Source of the DNA: Mesorhabditis belari
Lineage: Eukaryota > Nematoda > Chromadorea > Rhabditida > Rhabditidae
Length of the DNA stretch: 64,000 nucleotides
Assembly: GCA_958450365.1 (NCBI GenBank)
Contig: CAUEEP010000729.1
Span: 578,001 to 642,000, forward strand
Direction of reading: 5' to 3'
Made by a program: the position numbers and the translations under genes
Shown here: in pieces, positions 34,601 to 49,600 of the stretch
Layout: each line of letters begins with the position of its first letter
Numbering within the stretch: position 1 is the stretch's first letter
The notes under the pieces: generated by a model
Seen by the model: only the letters and a program-made list of their open reading frames with translations
The model's database searches: none
What the model was told of the DNA's origin: nothing

Positions 34601-37600
34601 AATCTTATTTAGATTTAGATTTAGAAAAGATTTAGCTGGGTCTAGCACTAGGTGAGGGTTGGGCGGTGGCTACTTTGCAAAACTCGGCATAACTTCTTTC
34701 TAAGTCGACCATTCTTTATGATTTTGGTTTCATTTTGTTGCACTTATTGAGATCTACAAAATGAAACCAAAATCATAAAGATTGGTCCACTGAGAAGGAA
34801 GTTATGTTGAGTTAAACCCACAGTAACCCGGCGGTGGCTACTTTGCGCCAAAGCAACTGGCTCTGCGCCATAACTTTCTTCTAAATCGACCAATCTTTAT
34901 GATTTTGGTTTCATTTTGTAGATCTGATTGAGATCTACAAAATGACACCAAAATCATAAAGATTGGTCGATTTAGAAAAAAGTTATTCAATTGAGTTTGC
35001 CGAGTTTTGCAAAAGACCTAGTTGCGCAAAAAAAATCGCGAAAATTAGCCTTAAAATTAAAGATAATAAAATAATAAAGATATTCATTCATATGAGCAAA
35101 AAGATATTCAATTGAATCTAAAAGATATTCGAGTTTAAAGTAAAGAAATCTGTTTTTCAAAGTACTTGACGATATTTCGGTAATAGCATAATAATTAGCT
35201 ATTAGCTAATAGCAATAGAGCAATTCAAAGGAATTTAAATTCAAAATGACAAACGTTTTCTAAAAAAGAAATATTAGCAATCCTTTAGAAAAACATGAAA
35301 AGTAAACAAAAAACGGTTTTTTTTCTGTTAAAAACTGTTAAACGAAACATGGTTGAATCATTAAACAGACACTCCCAAATACACTTTTTTTTTTTTTTGC
35401 CCAATGCAAGGGATTTGTATTGGAAAAACGAAAAAACGGAAGAAAAGCGGGGGAAATTTGTGAAGAAAAAGGAAGAAAGACAACGGGATGATACAGGAAA
35501 GGGAAGAAGGGAAGAAAGGGAAGAAAGGGAAGAAAGGAAAGAAGAGAAGAAAGGAAAGAGGGAAGAAAGGGAAGAAGAGAAGAAAGGAAAGAAGGGAAGA
35601 AAGGGAAGAAGGGAAGAAGGGAAAGAAGGAAAAGAAAAGGAATGCACAACGAAACACTTGGTGAAAAGCCAAAGAAATCGACAAAAAGGAAACAACTTTG
35701 CATAGCTATTTGGCAAAGAGTTGCTTGAAAGAAAAAGAAAGAAAAAGAAAGAAGAAGGAATGGAAAGAAGGAAAGAAAGAAAAGAAAGAAAAGAATATTA
35801 TTATTTAAGAAAGATAATCAATCATTTAAAATACTTTATTCATAGAAATCTTGATTTTTTTCTTACTTAAAAATGTTAGAAAACTCTTCTCACTGATCTT
35901 TTTATGCCTTTTTGTTTCCCCATGGGAAATTTCTGACATTTCTTTTTTTTCTTTGCCTTCTCCATCATTTCCCTTTCCCCAAACATCTATTCTTATCTTA
36001 TTGATTTCAAATTTGTGACTTTCTGGTGACTTAACTCCCTCTAAACTTCTTCGAATCAAGTGTACTAGGGTGTAATGGTTAGGACAGTTGACTGGTAAGC
36101 ACAGTTGACTGGAAAGGTCTCGGGTTCGAATCCCGAGAGGCCACAAGTTTTGATCTGCCTGGCGACCATGAGAGCTCTACAATGCTGGCTAAGATCTACC
36201 TAGCTTCTAGCGAATTCCAGGCCTATAAATCGAGACCTCTCATCCAGAGAGGAGGCAACTTAACCCTCTCTGAAGCAAGGGCGATCAGCTGCCCATATGG
36301 TGTAATCGTTAGCACGCTTGACTGGCAATCGGAAGGTCTCGGGTTCGAGTCCCGGTGGCGTCCATTTTTTCATTTTCGTGTGGAACCCTCTCATCCAGAG
36401 GAGGAAAGTTAACTCTCTTTGAAGCAAGGACAGTCGTGTGCGTTGTGGTGTAATGGTTAGCACCGTTGCCTGGTAAGCGGAAGGTCTCGGGTTCGAGTCC
36501 CGGTGGTGCTTTCTTTGATCTGCCAGCTTAAAAATTAAATAGAATATAGAAAAAGAAAATGATCCGATGAATTGATTGAAAAGATCATACGAATCGAAAG
36601 ACACATAAAATATCGCAAAATTTCAAGCTTTTTCTTTACGCTATTTGTAAACCCATCAAATCCATTGAATTGAGATTTACTAGAAGAATCTAGTGCATTA
36701 GAAAGTGTGCGTTTACAAGCTTTGTAATCACAAAGATTACATAGAAAAGGAGAAGACAAAAAATGAAAAAATGAAAAAATGAAAAAATAAATTGAAAAAA
36801 AATTTCTTATCGCATTTTCAGAAGCACTTTATTTTACTATAAAAATCTTATTTTCTATTGTATTTCTATGGTTAAAAATTGCCGGCGCTACAACGTTTCA
36901 TTCAAAATCGGCGGCAACCCCGTAGCCGATTATGAATGATTATGAATGATTATGAATGATTATGAATGAGTATGAATGAGGACGCTCCGTTCAACCATCA
37001 AGTCCAATCATCAACCATCAAGTCTAGAAGCGTCCAACCATCAAGTATTTAGTATCATTCAACGCAGAATCATTAATAATTATGTTAAATTTTTTAAATT
37101 AGAAAGATTTGATAAAAAGAAAAAAAATTATGAGGCTTCAAAGTTTTCTCTTGAAGAAACACTTTTTTTTGCTCTAATTTTTTTTCTTTTTATCAAATCT
37201 TTCCAATTTAAAAAATTTAACATAATTCTGAATGATTCTGCATTGAATGATACTAAATACTTGATGGTTGGACGCTCCTAGACTTGATGGTTGATGGCTG
37301 GACTTGTTGTTTGGACTCATTCATAATCGGCTACGACATATAGAGACATAACGTTTTTTTATCAAAGTTAGCTTCTTTTTGCAAACACACCTACTCTGGC
37401 ACAGTCTTTATGGTGTCTAGAGGTTGTTTTTTTATAAGAGAAAAGAAAGCAAAAACCTTAAGAATATTGCCTAGATGAGCGAAATCTCCATAATCATCAT
37501 CGATATTCGTCTCTTTTGTGTTCGAATAACCATTTCCACGAATTTGATCACTTTTATATTGCTAAAAATTTTAAAAATAAAGAAATTCATGTAATAAAAC

Positions 37601-40600
37601 CATTTAAATATTCAGCTTTTCGGTAGTTTTCGGGTTTTTTTAAAAAAAATCCGGATATTTTCAAGGCGTCGACACACTTTAAAGACCTATAACTTTGTTC
37701 AGAGACAAGATTTTCTCTAACTTTTTATACCATTCGAAAGAGAACATTTCAGCCTTTCAAATGATACCAAATAGAGATTAATTGAATAAACCAGTCAAAA
37801 AAATCAGAGCCAACTCTGAGCAAATGAGGTCTATCCAAGTCGGGTGTCGTGTCGCCTGGTTTTGTATTTAAAAAAAAATCCAAGCAACCTCTATTTGGTA
37901 TCATTTGAAAGGCTGAAATGTTCTCTTTCGAATGGTATAAAAAGTTAGAGAAAATCTTGTCTCTGTACAAAGTTATAGGTCTTCAAAGTGTGTCGATGCC
38001 TTCAGGAAGGCAAAAATTCTTTTTCAATGTCTTTTTATAATTCTTTTTTTTTCTAGAGATGAAAAAGAGAGTTTTTTTTGAATTTTCATCTAGTTTTCTA
38101 CGTTATTTCGGGTTTTAAAATGTTATTTAAAGGCTTTAAAAGGCTTTAAAAGTATTTTTTTCGAAAAATTTTTGTTAAAATTTGAAAATTTTACTATTCA
38201 AAATTTGAAACTGTTAATTAGAGAATAAAAAGAAAAAAAAAGTGATCGAAATTAATTAAACATCGATAAAAGTCGATCTAATGATAATAAAGAAACAAAA
38301 ATCCTCTCAAAATCAACTCAAATCAAACTCACATCAACACTCGGTGTGTGCACTCGGCTTTGCGGCGGCGAACGACTTCGCTCTCTCGGCGGTGGAGTTG
38401 GTGGCTTGCCACGGACTCCTAAAACGTAAAAACTAGTTTTAAATTGTAATTGCAGCTAATTTTAGCTAATTGCGAATTATAAAGTAGAAAGAAAGCTAAG
38501 TTAATTTAATAAAAAAGTTTTTTTTGACTTCTTCGAAAAACTTTTGTCTAGAGAGGGGGTTGAACCCTTGACCTCTCGCTTATCACGCCAACGCTCTACC
38601 ACTGAGCTATCGAGACCTATTTCCGAAGAGAAAAAAAGACCAATAAGGAAAGATTTTTGGTTAAATTTCTTTAGCAGTCCGTTTAACAGCCGATTTTTCT
38701 GGTGGGCTCTCAGCTCGCCGTGGCTCAGTGGGAACGCGCTTGGCTACAGCGCAGAGGGTCCGGGTTCGACTCCCCATAGTGTCAACGAATTCTTCAGACT
38801 TCTTATTTTCTTTAATTTTCTTAAAAAAGTTTCCAGAACAGCTTATTGCACTAATTTTGAGGTATTCTGTCTAAATTTCACCGTTTTTTCTCTCTCAAAT
38901 TTCACAGTCTCACCTCTGGCATGTCTTTTCGGCATTTCATCAAACGGTGACGACGTATTTCTCAATCGTTCCTCTTCTCGTCGATAAGCCTCCAATGGAT
39001 CACGAGCAACAGCTCCTAAAAAAAGATTTTCCGAAAAATCCATAGAAAAAAAAAAACAAACAGCTGAGCCTTTTACGCCCCTGCGAAATTGCAGGGTTGT
39101 GAATTTTGAGTGAAAAAAAAAAAAGCTACGCTTGAATGAATCGGACTCAAATTGGACTCAAAAAGTGGGAGAAGGCATGGCAAAAAAAAAAGCATGACAA
39201 AAAAGGTAAAAAAAACGCTTGATTTGGTATCAAACGCTTCCAAAATGTCTTATTCATATATTTAAATCGATAAGTACCATTATTTGCTATCATTTCCCAT
39301 CATTTCTTACCATCACTTATCATCATTGTAATCACTTTATTTTGTAGAGGAGATTATTTAAAACAAACAAAAAAACAAATAAACATTGAAAAATCGGAAT
39401 CTTTTTGGGATAATTTGTGTATTTTTTGCTCAACAAATCCGAAACAAATCTTTTTTTGGTGTAAAAAAAAGTTCTCTCTTCGTCTGTTCGAGAAACTCTG
39501 TTCGTTCTTTCGAAGAATTCAGGGTGCATCGAAGAGGGTTTGTTTAGACATATTTTGAGCACAAAGTACACTAGGAAGAAAGAAGGGTAAAGTTTCTATG
39601 AATCGACAGTGAATCGACAATTTTATTCAAACTTTTTCCTCACCTTCATTAACGAAATGATCCCTCGGCCCTTCTCGATGCTCGTTCGCATTTTTCAACT
39701 CCTGTAGAAGAGTTTTTATTCCTTAGAATCATCAAAATACATTTCAAAACTAATTCAAAAGCAAAAACTGAACAATTACCAGCTCTACTGTAGTTGATTA
39801 TAGTAGCTTAATGTTAAAAACCAAGCTCGGGGATCGAACCCGATCGAGCGATCGGCTCCAAAAAAAAAGAATTAAATTAAAGAACTAACTGAAATAAAGA
39901 AAGTAGAAAAAAAAGGAAGGGGGGGGGGGGGGGGGGGGGGGGGGAAAAAAAAAAAAAAAAAAAACGTGGAAGAGGGAGTTTCGGTGTTTGGTTTTGGGGT
40001 GGTTTGGGTGTTTTAGAGCCGAGACACCGGCTCACTATCCACTAGGTCACCAATGTCGACGTTTCTGTGAATGAAAAGCAGCCTTTAAAGCTGATTCGCA
40101 ATTTCGCAAGCCATTGATTTTCTGTTAAGTGTTTAAGCAAAATTTCACTCACCTCTAGAAGCATTTTCTCTTGTGTTCGTCGTCGAGCGATTTCCGGATC
40201 AATATCACTAAAGTTTTGTGCTAAAATGAAGACTTTACTCTCTCTGAAGTAATGGAGATCAAACGCGTTTTAGTTTAATGGTTAGCATAGTTGCCTAGTA
40301 AGCGGTAGGTCTCGGGTTCAAGTCCCGACAGGGCACAAGTTTTGATTTGCCTGGCGATCATCGAAGGCGACCATAGAAGCCAGCATTGCAGAGCCCAAGC
40401 TGCAGCAATGCTGGCTAAGATCTACCTAGTCTCTAGTGCATCTCAAGCCTATAAGTCGAGACGTCTCGTCCAGAGAGAAGGGAATTTAACTCTCTAGAGT
40501 CAGGGAGGTCAAGTCCATTGGGGTGTAATGGTTAGCACAGTTGACTTGATGAGCGAAAGGTCGCGGGTTCGAGTCCCGGCAGCGCACAACTTTTGATCTG

Positions 40601-43600
40601 ATCCCTATTTCCAACTGAAGCACAAGTCCTAATAGACACTAATACCGTAATCGTGCTTGTTTTCATTCTAATAGTCTATTTTGTTGAGATTATTCGAGGT
40701 CAACGACAGAGCTTGTCAAATAAACTCAAAATTTAGCTGATTTAACTGATTAAATGAAAACTAGCTGTTGAATTACGGTATTCTTGTTTAAAAATAAGCC
40801 TTTTAATCTTTATCGTTAACTGAATACCGTTTCGATTTGAGTTTTTTGAGTTTCGTCGAAAGCCAATCTTCCTGCGGGCCGTCTGCATCGTTTTTCACAG
40901 TGAGACGAGGATTTCTAGAATTTTAAAATCAATTTTTGAATTTGAAAATTTGAAAATGATACACTGGGTACATTGATTTACGTTTTTTTTTCTTTTGCGT
41001 TTAGCTTTTGTTTCACTGCAAACATTTGCAAACACGCCTAATCTGGCACAGTCTTTATGGTGTCTAGAGCAATTGAAGTTCAAGAATGGAAGAAAAGCTA
41101 TTGTTAGAGGGTTTTTGTTTGGGGAATAATTGATATTCCAATTGATATTCCAATTGAAATCCCAATTCTATTCCAATCCAAATTTCAATCCAAATTTCAA
41201 TCTCCAATTATTAACCAAATTATAGCAGTTGTTATGTGAATTTATGTAAGTTTAGTTTAAGAAAAGCAAAACTTCGAGGCCGTTGCAGGGGTCGAACCCG
41301 CGACAACCAGATTAAGAGTCCCGCGCTCTACCGGCTGAGCTAAACGGGATGATGGGAGACCGGTCAAAAAATCGCCTGAAGTCCCAATGAGGCCTTGTTT
41401 AACCAACAGCAAGGAACCTATGGGATGTCTTGTAGAGTCCCGCGCTCTACCGACTGAGCTACAGATGTCCTTTATGTTCCACTCTTTGTAAACACACTAA
41501 ATCTAGCGCACTGAATTCCCCAGTTTCACTAGAAAAGCAATGAATTTAGGGCACAAGAAAGGGGGTGCATTTACGGTGAGCACAAAGTACAAAAAGTACA
41601 TAAAGTACTCACAGAACTCTCTTCGCATTCGCCGCTTTCACGGTTCTCGGTGAGGAGGGTTTTCTGCTTTCTTTGAAATTCCCAATCATTTCTTGATCTC
41701 TCGAATGGTTACTGCTGATTATTTTCTCCTTCATTCCTTCATTCTCATTCCATTGATCGTATCGTGATTGATGTTTTCGAATCACTGGCCTTGGCTCGAA
41801 TCCCGTTTGAGTTGGTGTTGGACTAGGCCAAATCTCAAAAGTCTCATTTTTTTGTTTAAAATCAAGCTCAACTTTCGTTTTTCCCTTTAAATTCCCATCA
41901 AAAAAGTGAACGGATTTTGGGCTAAGTTTAGTTGAATTTAAAGAAAAAGCTCTTGGCTTTGTGGGTTTTAGAAATTGCTCTACTCCTTCTCGTTTCATCG
42001 TTTCAGCAATCGATCCAGCTGGACTATGCTCTAATCGTTCTCGTAATTTTCTATAGATTGAAATCTCAGAGCTTTTCGATGTTGGCTTCGCGTATGCTAG
42101 ACTATTTCGATCTTCTGTCTGAGTTCTGGATAGGTTTTGATCAAGTCCAGAGTCTAGATTCCAGCTTCCAGAAACCTTAGTACCTCTTGTACTAGCCGGA
42201 CTTTGATCCAGGGTAGGAGCTAGGGTTCTAGCTAGTCCCTGATAAGCTCTAGCATCTCCAGTACTATTTTGATAGGGCTCCTGATAAGGTTTAGTATTTA
42301 AACTTTGCTCCAAGATCGATCCTGAGCCTTCCACAGTACTCGGTAGGTCGTAAACCTTTCTTTTCACAGAATCCGGTGTCTCTGGGAGTAATCTCTTTTT
42401 CTTCTCATTGTTATTATTATCATAGTGCTCAGGCGCATTGGCTCTAGCTTTTCCCTGATAAAATCCATTTATTTTCAGTTCATTCAATGGAAATCGGGGA
42501 TTCATTGGGGAGAGCTTTAGATTGGTTATATTCTGAGGCAAATTTTGATACTTCTGTGTCCCAGGATCATTCAGATTCTGGGCTGAGCCGTTTTGATAGA
42601 TTTTGGTCGCAGAGTCAGTGCTGAGATTCCGATAAATGTGAGCTCCAGAGTCAACACCGTATCCAAATCGGTTCTGAGCTCCAATTCCAATTCCAGAACG
42701 ACCGTATCCAGGTCCACTTTGATAGAGCTGGGTCCCAGGGTCGATCAGGCTTCTAGAACTTGTACCGTATCCAGGCCCAGCTCCAAGAGATTCCTCAGAT
42801 CCTTGTGTTGTACCATGTGCAGATTTTACTCCAGAGTTTCTCCAATGAACTTTAGCTTTGATTCCAGTGCTCTTTTGATTCTCAGCTCGATTCTGATCCA
42901 ATTTTTTCGTAAACAATTCATTCGTGGAGGTGGTTGGAGTCGCAGGGAGATGGCGTCTATTCGAAAGATTCAATGAACTCTCCAAAGGATCGAAAGCCGC
43001 TCGTCTCATAGAATCATAAAAAGCAGGGCTAAGGCTAGGAAAGCGGGGGGAACACACCTAAATGAATAGATAAAAAAAATGATAAAAGATGATAAAAGAT
43101 GATAAAAGAAGCTAAAAGAAGCTAAAAGAAGATAAAAGAAGCTCAAAGAAGCTAAAAGAAGCTAAAAGAAGCTAAAAGAAGATAAAAGAAGCTAAAAGAA
43201 GCTAAAAGAAACTAAAAGAAGCTAAAAGAAGCTCAGAGAAGCTAAAAGAAGCTAAATGAACATAAAAGAACATAAAAGAATAGATAAAAGATGATTATAG
43301 ATAGATTTAGATTGAGAAATTGTTCAGAATTTTGTTGAAGAACTAAAAGATCAAAAGGAATTGGAGAAGGGATGCAAGTAAACAAAGAGATAAATCAACG
43401 TTCAGCCAAAAACGTTGCTCAAAGGGAAAAGCTGGAACAAAAACGCTTATACTTTGTGCTTAAAAGTGAGCACACTCTTTCTAGTGTATTGAATTCCCTG
43501 ATTTCTCTTGTGGCAATGATTCTAGAAGAGATTTGTTTACATTGAAGCACAAAGTACACGCAAAGAACACTTGAAACTAAAGGAAAAAAGGCATAAATAC

Positions 43601-46600
43601 TAAAAAAACCCTAGATAAACCCTAGATAACTACAAGACAGAAATATTAGATAATTAACTCATCAAAAATCTAAGAGAAAACAAAATCAATAGCTTTTTTT
43701 TAGTATTTTGACTAATGTGTCTGTTGTTAGTTTTTCGAAAATGCTCAAATGAACTCAAAGCTTAAGCTCAAAGGAGCTAGTTAGTGAGGGGAACAAAAGG
43801 GGATGGAAAGTGGAGATGTTTGAAAGAGATCTGCGGAGAAGGAGACCCACAAGAATGAGGAGACCCTGCACCCTCTACCCCAGCCCCGACCCCTGGCCAC
43901 TCTAGCTCCCCTACCCTGGACCACACCCCACTCTTGACCCCTGGAGCTCCACCCTATCCTGAATTCTTGCACCCTGAACTTCTTCTAGGCCCTTACCCTG
44001 TTCTGTACTGCTTAAACCTAGTTTGGACCTACTCCAGCCTTCCCCTAGCATGGACCTACTCCAGCCTAGCTTGGACCACACCCTGTGGACCTGCCCTACC
44101 TGGAACCTCTGGGCCATTGCCTCTAGACCTGAACCCAACCTGGACCCAACCTGGCCCACAAAATCTCCCAAGAATAGTCCAGAGTCAAGCCTGGATTCCC
44201 TAGGATCCTCTACTGAATCCCTGACCCACAAAATTTCACAAGAATGGTCTGGAGTCAGGTCTGGATTCTCCAGGGCCCTCTACTAGACCCCCAGCCCCAC
44301 CCTAGCCAGCCTGGACCCTACCCTGGACCGCCCTCCACTTTTTTGCCCTCAAGGGATCTCTTCTTCGATTTCCTTCACAAAGCATGCGCTTTTGTGTAGT
44401 AAACTGGGATCCTTTGACTTTCTTTCTCTTTCTCTTTCTCTTTTTTCCAGCTCAACACAGCCAAAACCGCTCGTTTCGACTAAAGTCTTGAGAGTTTCAA
44501 AAAAAACCCCTTGCCTGTCCATTGGATGATGGATAGAGTGAGGTGAAGGGAAAGGTAATGTAACTAGAGGGAATGTACTTGTAGTTGGACACGGGTTGAG
44601 TCAATTTCTTGCGAAAAGTGTCAGCGTTATTCAGCAGCGTTATCATTAGACCTCCAATAGATTTACAATAAATCAAAAAACTGAATAAATAGATAAATTA
44701 TCTAACAGATTTTCTTGAATCTTGACCAAATAGCAGAATCAATTTAAGCCTAAATCTAAGCCTAAATCCTTGAACAATCAACTCAAAAAGTCCTGAGATC
44801 TAGGCTAAAACTGGACCTGGATCTGAACCTAGACCAAACAAGCAATAAAAGTCTAGACTCTGATCTAGTTCTAAAGGAATTTCCATTCATTTCCAACCTG
44901 GGGACAGTTCTCAAAATTCAAGAAACTTCCAAGTACCCAGTGTTTTAAAAAAAAAAAAAAGGAAATGTTCGACTCACCGCTCTGAGGTGGAGTTCACACT
45001 GCGACAATTGCGTTGACGCCACGAGTCTCGATCGTTTGACTGAAATTGAATCTAAAGATCGATAATCGAATGCTCTATAGCATAAAAATGATAGAAAATC
45101 ATGTACTTATTGGTTATCTCCCCTTCACCTCAAAAAAAAAGAAGAAACCAATCGCTCAGGGGACTGAAATTTCCCCCACCAATGCTTTGCTGCGTTTCGC
45201 GTTAAATACTAATTTAATTTGATTTCGCATTGCCTGTTTAGAACGATTGCAATAGTTTTTGCAAACTATTGCAATCGTTCTGTTTTTCTATCATTTTTTT
45301 AGACAATATAGACAATATAGAAACTATAGAAAATATAGAAAATGTTTCATTTTAAAAACTATTGCAATCGTTCTGTGCAAAATTTGATCTGTCAATGCAA
45401 ATTTTATTGTTAATATAACCTATGAAGAGCTGTTAGAGAAAGTAACAACAACAAAGCTTTCCGTAACAATCTCTTCATAGGTAAATCTCTTCTAGATCTC
45501 TTCAAGATTTACTCTTCTAGATCTCTTCTAGATTTCCTCTTCTAGATTTCCTCTTCTAGATTTCCTCTTCTAGATTTCCTCTTCTAGATCTCTCCTAGAT
45601 TTACCCACGAAGAGATTGTTACGGAAATTAGATTGTTATATGCTAGTTGATAAATTCAAATTTTTGAGTGAAGGGAGATAACCCATAATTTATCGAAAAT
45701 CAATAAAAGATAAAAGCTCTTGATAAAAGCTTACTAACCTGGCTAACATCAAAGCTTGAAGCGGCCGCGTGATGATCGTTGTAGTCGCTAAATTTAAAGG
45801 ATAAGTTAGAAAGAATTAGCAAAAAAAAGTTTCTCCTAAAAGTCTTAGTTTCAAATAGATGATTTTCTAGTCTAGTTTTTTTCTTCTATGATATTGATCC
45901 TCTAGAAATGTTGGTACAAAGTCAACCCTAGCCAACCCTAGAAATGTTCGTACAGAGTCAGCCCTAGTACAAGATGAATCGTGAAACACTGGCAGGCACT
46001 ATCCTGATACATTAAAGTATACTATGTGATCGAAAGTATCCTTTAATGATGTCAGGGTAAACTCTCTACCGTAAGATTATCTGAGATTGAATTTTAACGA
46101 AAACCTAGCCCAATTACTGTAGAAAAGATTGAATTTAAGAAAATATTACTGTTGTTCAACGGGTCGATACTGTTTCCTTGGTAATTGCTCGCTTTTTGGT
46201 GCTTTTGATCTTTGCTGTGTGCCGAAGTTGAGATAAAAGTCCGGATCACATAAATCATCCATATCCGATCTGGAATCATCTAGATTTTTGAAAGCTTTAC
46301 TCATTTACCCATATCGATCATCGTCTAGCATTCGATAGCTACCATAGTTCGTCTTTTTACGCATCGATGAGCCATTCGTGTTCAGCGTGTCACTCCAATC
46401 CTAAAACTTTGATTATAGTAAACATTTTAATGTTAGAATTTAAAAGGATGATTCTATTTAGAAGTCTAAAACTATTTAGAAGTCTACTTCTATTTAGAAG
46501 TCTAAATCTATTTAGAAGTCTAAATCTATTTAGAAGTCTAAAACTATTTAGAAGTCTAATTCTATTTAGAAGGCTAATTCTATTTAGATGTCTAATTCTA

Positions 46601-49600
46601 TTTAGAAGTCTAATTCTATTTCTACTACTTTTCTACAGTTCTACTGTACACGCTAAGAGCAACCGTATTCCATTCTTAACTCTATCAAACTCCTAGCTAG
46701 TTAAGAGCTTCTACTATACTCTAAAATTCCTAATTTCTACTCTAAAATTCCTAATTTCTACCATACTCTAAGAGAAATCACCCAGTTATCTGATTATATT
46801 TACATAAAGATTCAGTTAAATGCTTTTTATTTTGAAATCACCTGATCTCCATATTGAATCCTCTCCCCAACAGCACTACGACTCCGTTCAGGTCCCGTTC
46901 GATAACCGTATGGAACAGCATCGCGTAAAGCTGCCTAAAAAAGATTAAAAATATTAGATTTAAAGCTATATTTGATATCTTTATCTTAATCTTTAATGAA
47001 ATTCTTAAATTTTAAACTATTTTATCGTTCGACTCGAGAAAACTCGAATGAGCAGAAGTCTTCTGCAAAAGAAACGCACCAAGGTACGTTTGCATAGTTT
47101 GAGCTCAAATTACAACAAAGAGTTCAAATCTTCAAGTGCAATACTGTAACTAGTTCAGAGTACGGTAAAAAAAGCAAGCCAGAAGCAAGCCCATCTCTTT
47201 ACCTCTCCTCGATTCCCGTTTTTATTCGTTTCTTGCACGCGTTTGAGAATCGATTTCTCCGGTGACTCTTCATGAAATCCATTCGGCGTTCGATTCATCT
47301 CTCTTTTCGGCGCAATTGGCGGCTTTGATCTGCTTCTTCTCTCATCTCTCTCATTTTCTCCTCTCAACGGTTGTTCTTCGTCCGGGCTTTGTCCAATCCC
47401 CGAGTCAGTCGATTTTATCATTTCTGGTGGATCAGGAAAGCTAGGTTCTCGTTTCACAGCTAAAAGCTGAAAAACATTTCTCCGTTGTGGAGGTGGAGGA
47501 CGAGGAGGAGCTGGGTCCTGTGTTCTGAAAGTGTTCAAGGGTCCAGTTGATCTTTCAAGATCTGATTGAGTATTCCCAGAGTCTGGCCAAAGTCTAGGCT
47601 GATCTTGTCCAGGGCCAAATCTGGGTTCTGGTTCTGACCCAATCGTTCTGGTCCAACCCTTTGGTGGCTCGGGCCTGGGTGGGGCGATTCTGGGTCCACC
47701 TCTGGCCGCCGAGCTAACAAATAAGGGATTTTCCTGGAAAACAGTGGCTTCATCCTGTATCGATGCTCTACTGCAGCTCGTCGTCATCTCATCCTCATCT
47801 TTGTCCACTTCTTTCATCGTTTTCGGTCTACCCCACCAGGTATGCCTTCTTTCGGAATCACTTTTAAAAAATCGCTCAAAGATTGGGGTTTTCGAGCGAG
47901 GTGTTGAAGATTTCGGGTCCGGTTTCGGGTCACTTCTAGCAGGCATGGTGTCGGATCTTTTTAGCCTTAGAAATCCACGAAACTTTGATCGACCCCGGTC
48001 TTCAACGGGTTTCGGTTCAGTGCCCCAGAAACCGGTGTCGCTGGGTGCAGGCTCGTACTTAGACTCAGATCTTGGCTCAGTTCTTGGCTCAGGCCCAGGA
48101 GTCTTCGACTTCGACCTCTCTCTCGATTTCGACCTAGCTCTGTGATCGAATTCCCATGGAGCAATGGCTGAGTTGGGAATCGGACTCTGACTTCTCTCTA
48201 CGATTACAGGTGGTAAATAAGATTGAGCTTGGATGGAGGCGAGAGATGAGGGAAGAGCTTGACCTTTGTCTTCTTCTTGGGGTTCTTGGGATAAGCTCCG
48301 AGCCATGATATCTTTCGCATCTTCGATTTGTGCTTCGCTAGGTTCGATGTGAATGATTTGCGCTTGATGCTGGCGTTGGCCACCACCCAGCAAGCGGCGG
48401 ATCATCTCGTTCGTTTCGGGCAAGTGAAATACAGAATTAATCGAAACTAGTGAATCATTCTGAAAATAGAGAAGTTGGGAAAATAGGAAAAAAAGCAATT
48501 GTAGAAGGAAACAAATCCAGAATAGGTTCTACATCTTGTTAATGAAAGGAAGAATAGCTGAGTGTCCTTGAGAGTAAGCTGTTTTCTAAAAAAAAAAGTA
48601 TCAAATCTAAACTAGAATCTAAAACTTTCTAGTAAGTGACTAGTAAAATCTCAATCTCAAAGCTCTATAAATAGCAAAGAAAGAAATTTGTGCAAGAGTT
48701 TGAAGAAAACGAGAAAGAGAGAAGTTTTCTGTTTCCAATGAAAGAGTCTTTCCACTAGAATGCCTCGAATGCCTTCAATTTAGTGTCAGATTCGGAAAAG
48801 AGGAAGAGAAAAGGGCGGAAGGTGACTCTGGAGTTAGGAATCTATCCACAATGTCTATCCAGTTGTCCAAAATCTTCTACTAAGTAATCCCAAGTATAAG
48901 CTCTAGGCAATAAAATGGTTAAAATGGTATGATGATATGGTTAAAATGATTACAAAACCTTTTTTCTAGAGGCCCACCAAAGATTGACTTCTCCCATAGT
49001 GAAATTAGAAAGCACTAAGTAAGCGTGTTCATTTTTATCCTTTTAAGACAATCTTGGCTTCACTGAAATTTATTCTGGCTACGAGTTTAGTTAAAGGAAA
49101 AAGCAAGATGATGGAGTGAATGAATGGAGTGAGCGAATTGCAAAGAAGACAACACCGACTAACCCCCAGTCAACTTTAGAAACTCACTATTCATTTCAAT
49201 TTTTGAATGAGCTCCAGCTGAGTGTTCTCCAGCTGAGAAAATAGTGAAAATTCAACTTTTGAAATCTTGTTTCTAACTTTTAGCCTTCTTTTCCTTTCCT
49301 TTGCTTTGCTTAGCTTATAAGCAATTGCTATATTCTAAAAATAGTTTATTACTTATGTAAGGATTAAGAAACGGAAATGTCGAGAGTAAAAAGGTGGAGA
49401 GTGGTCAGAAGAAAAGAGGGACAAGAGGTAGACATCGATACGAAATACGAGAAGGGAATGGGGGGAATGGATAAGGGGGAAACGGGGTGGAGAATCAATG
49501 AGAATGGATAAGAATCGATGATGACCACATGAATTAGAAAGAAACCTATTTCGGTTGTACTTTTGTCAAGCTTTCAGTGATTATCAAATTCGACGCGCAC

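Noticed and set aside
35285..35716. Four overlapping frames, on both strands, over 100 codons each
   Set aside because: All come from the GAAGAAAGG purine repeat.
43781..44286. Gly/Arg-rich or Pro/Trp-rich frames
   Set aside because: The C-rich degenerate repeat keeps frames open; no exon joins the neighbouring tensin exons in phase.
47744..48145. Plus-strand frame opposite exon A
   Set aside because: Shadow of the tensin exon, which is supported by phase and order with its neighbours.
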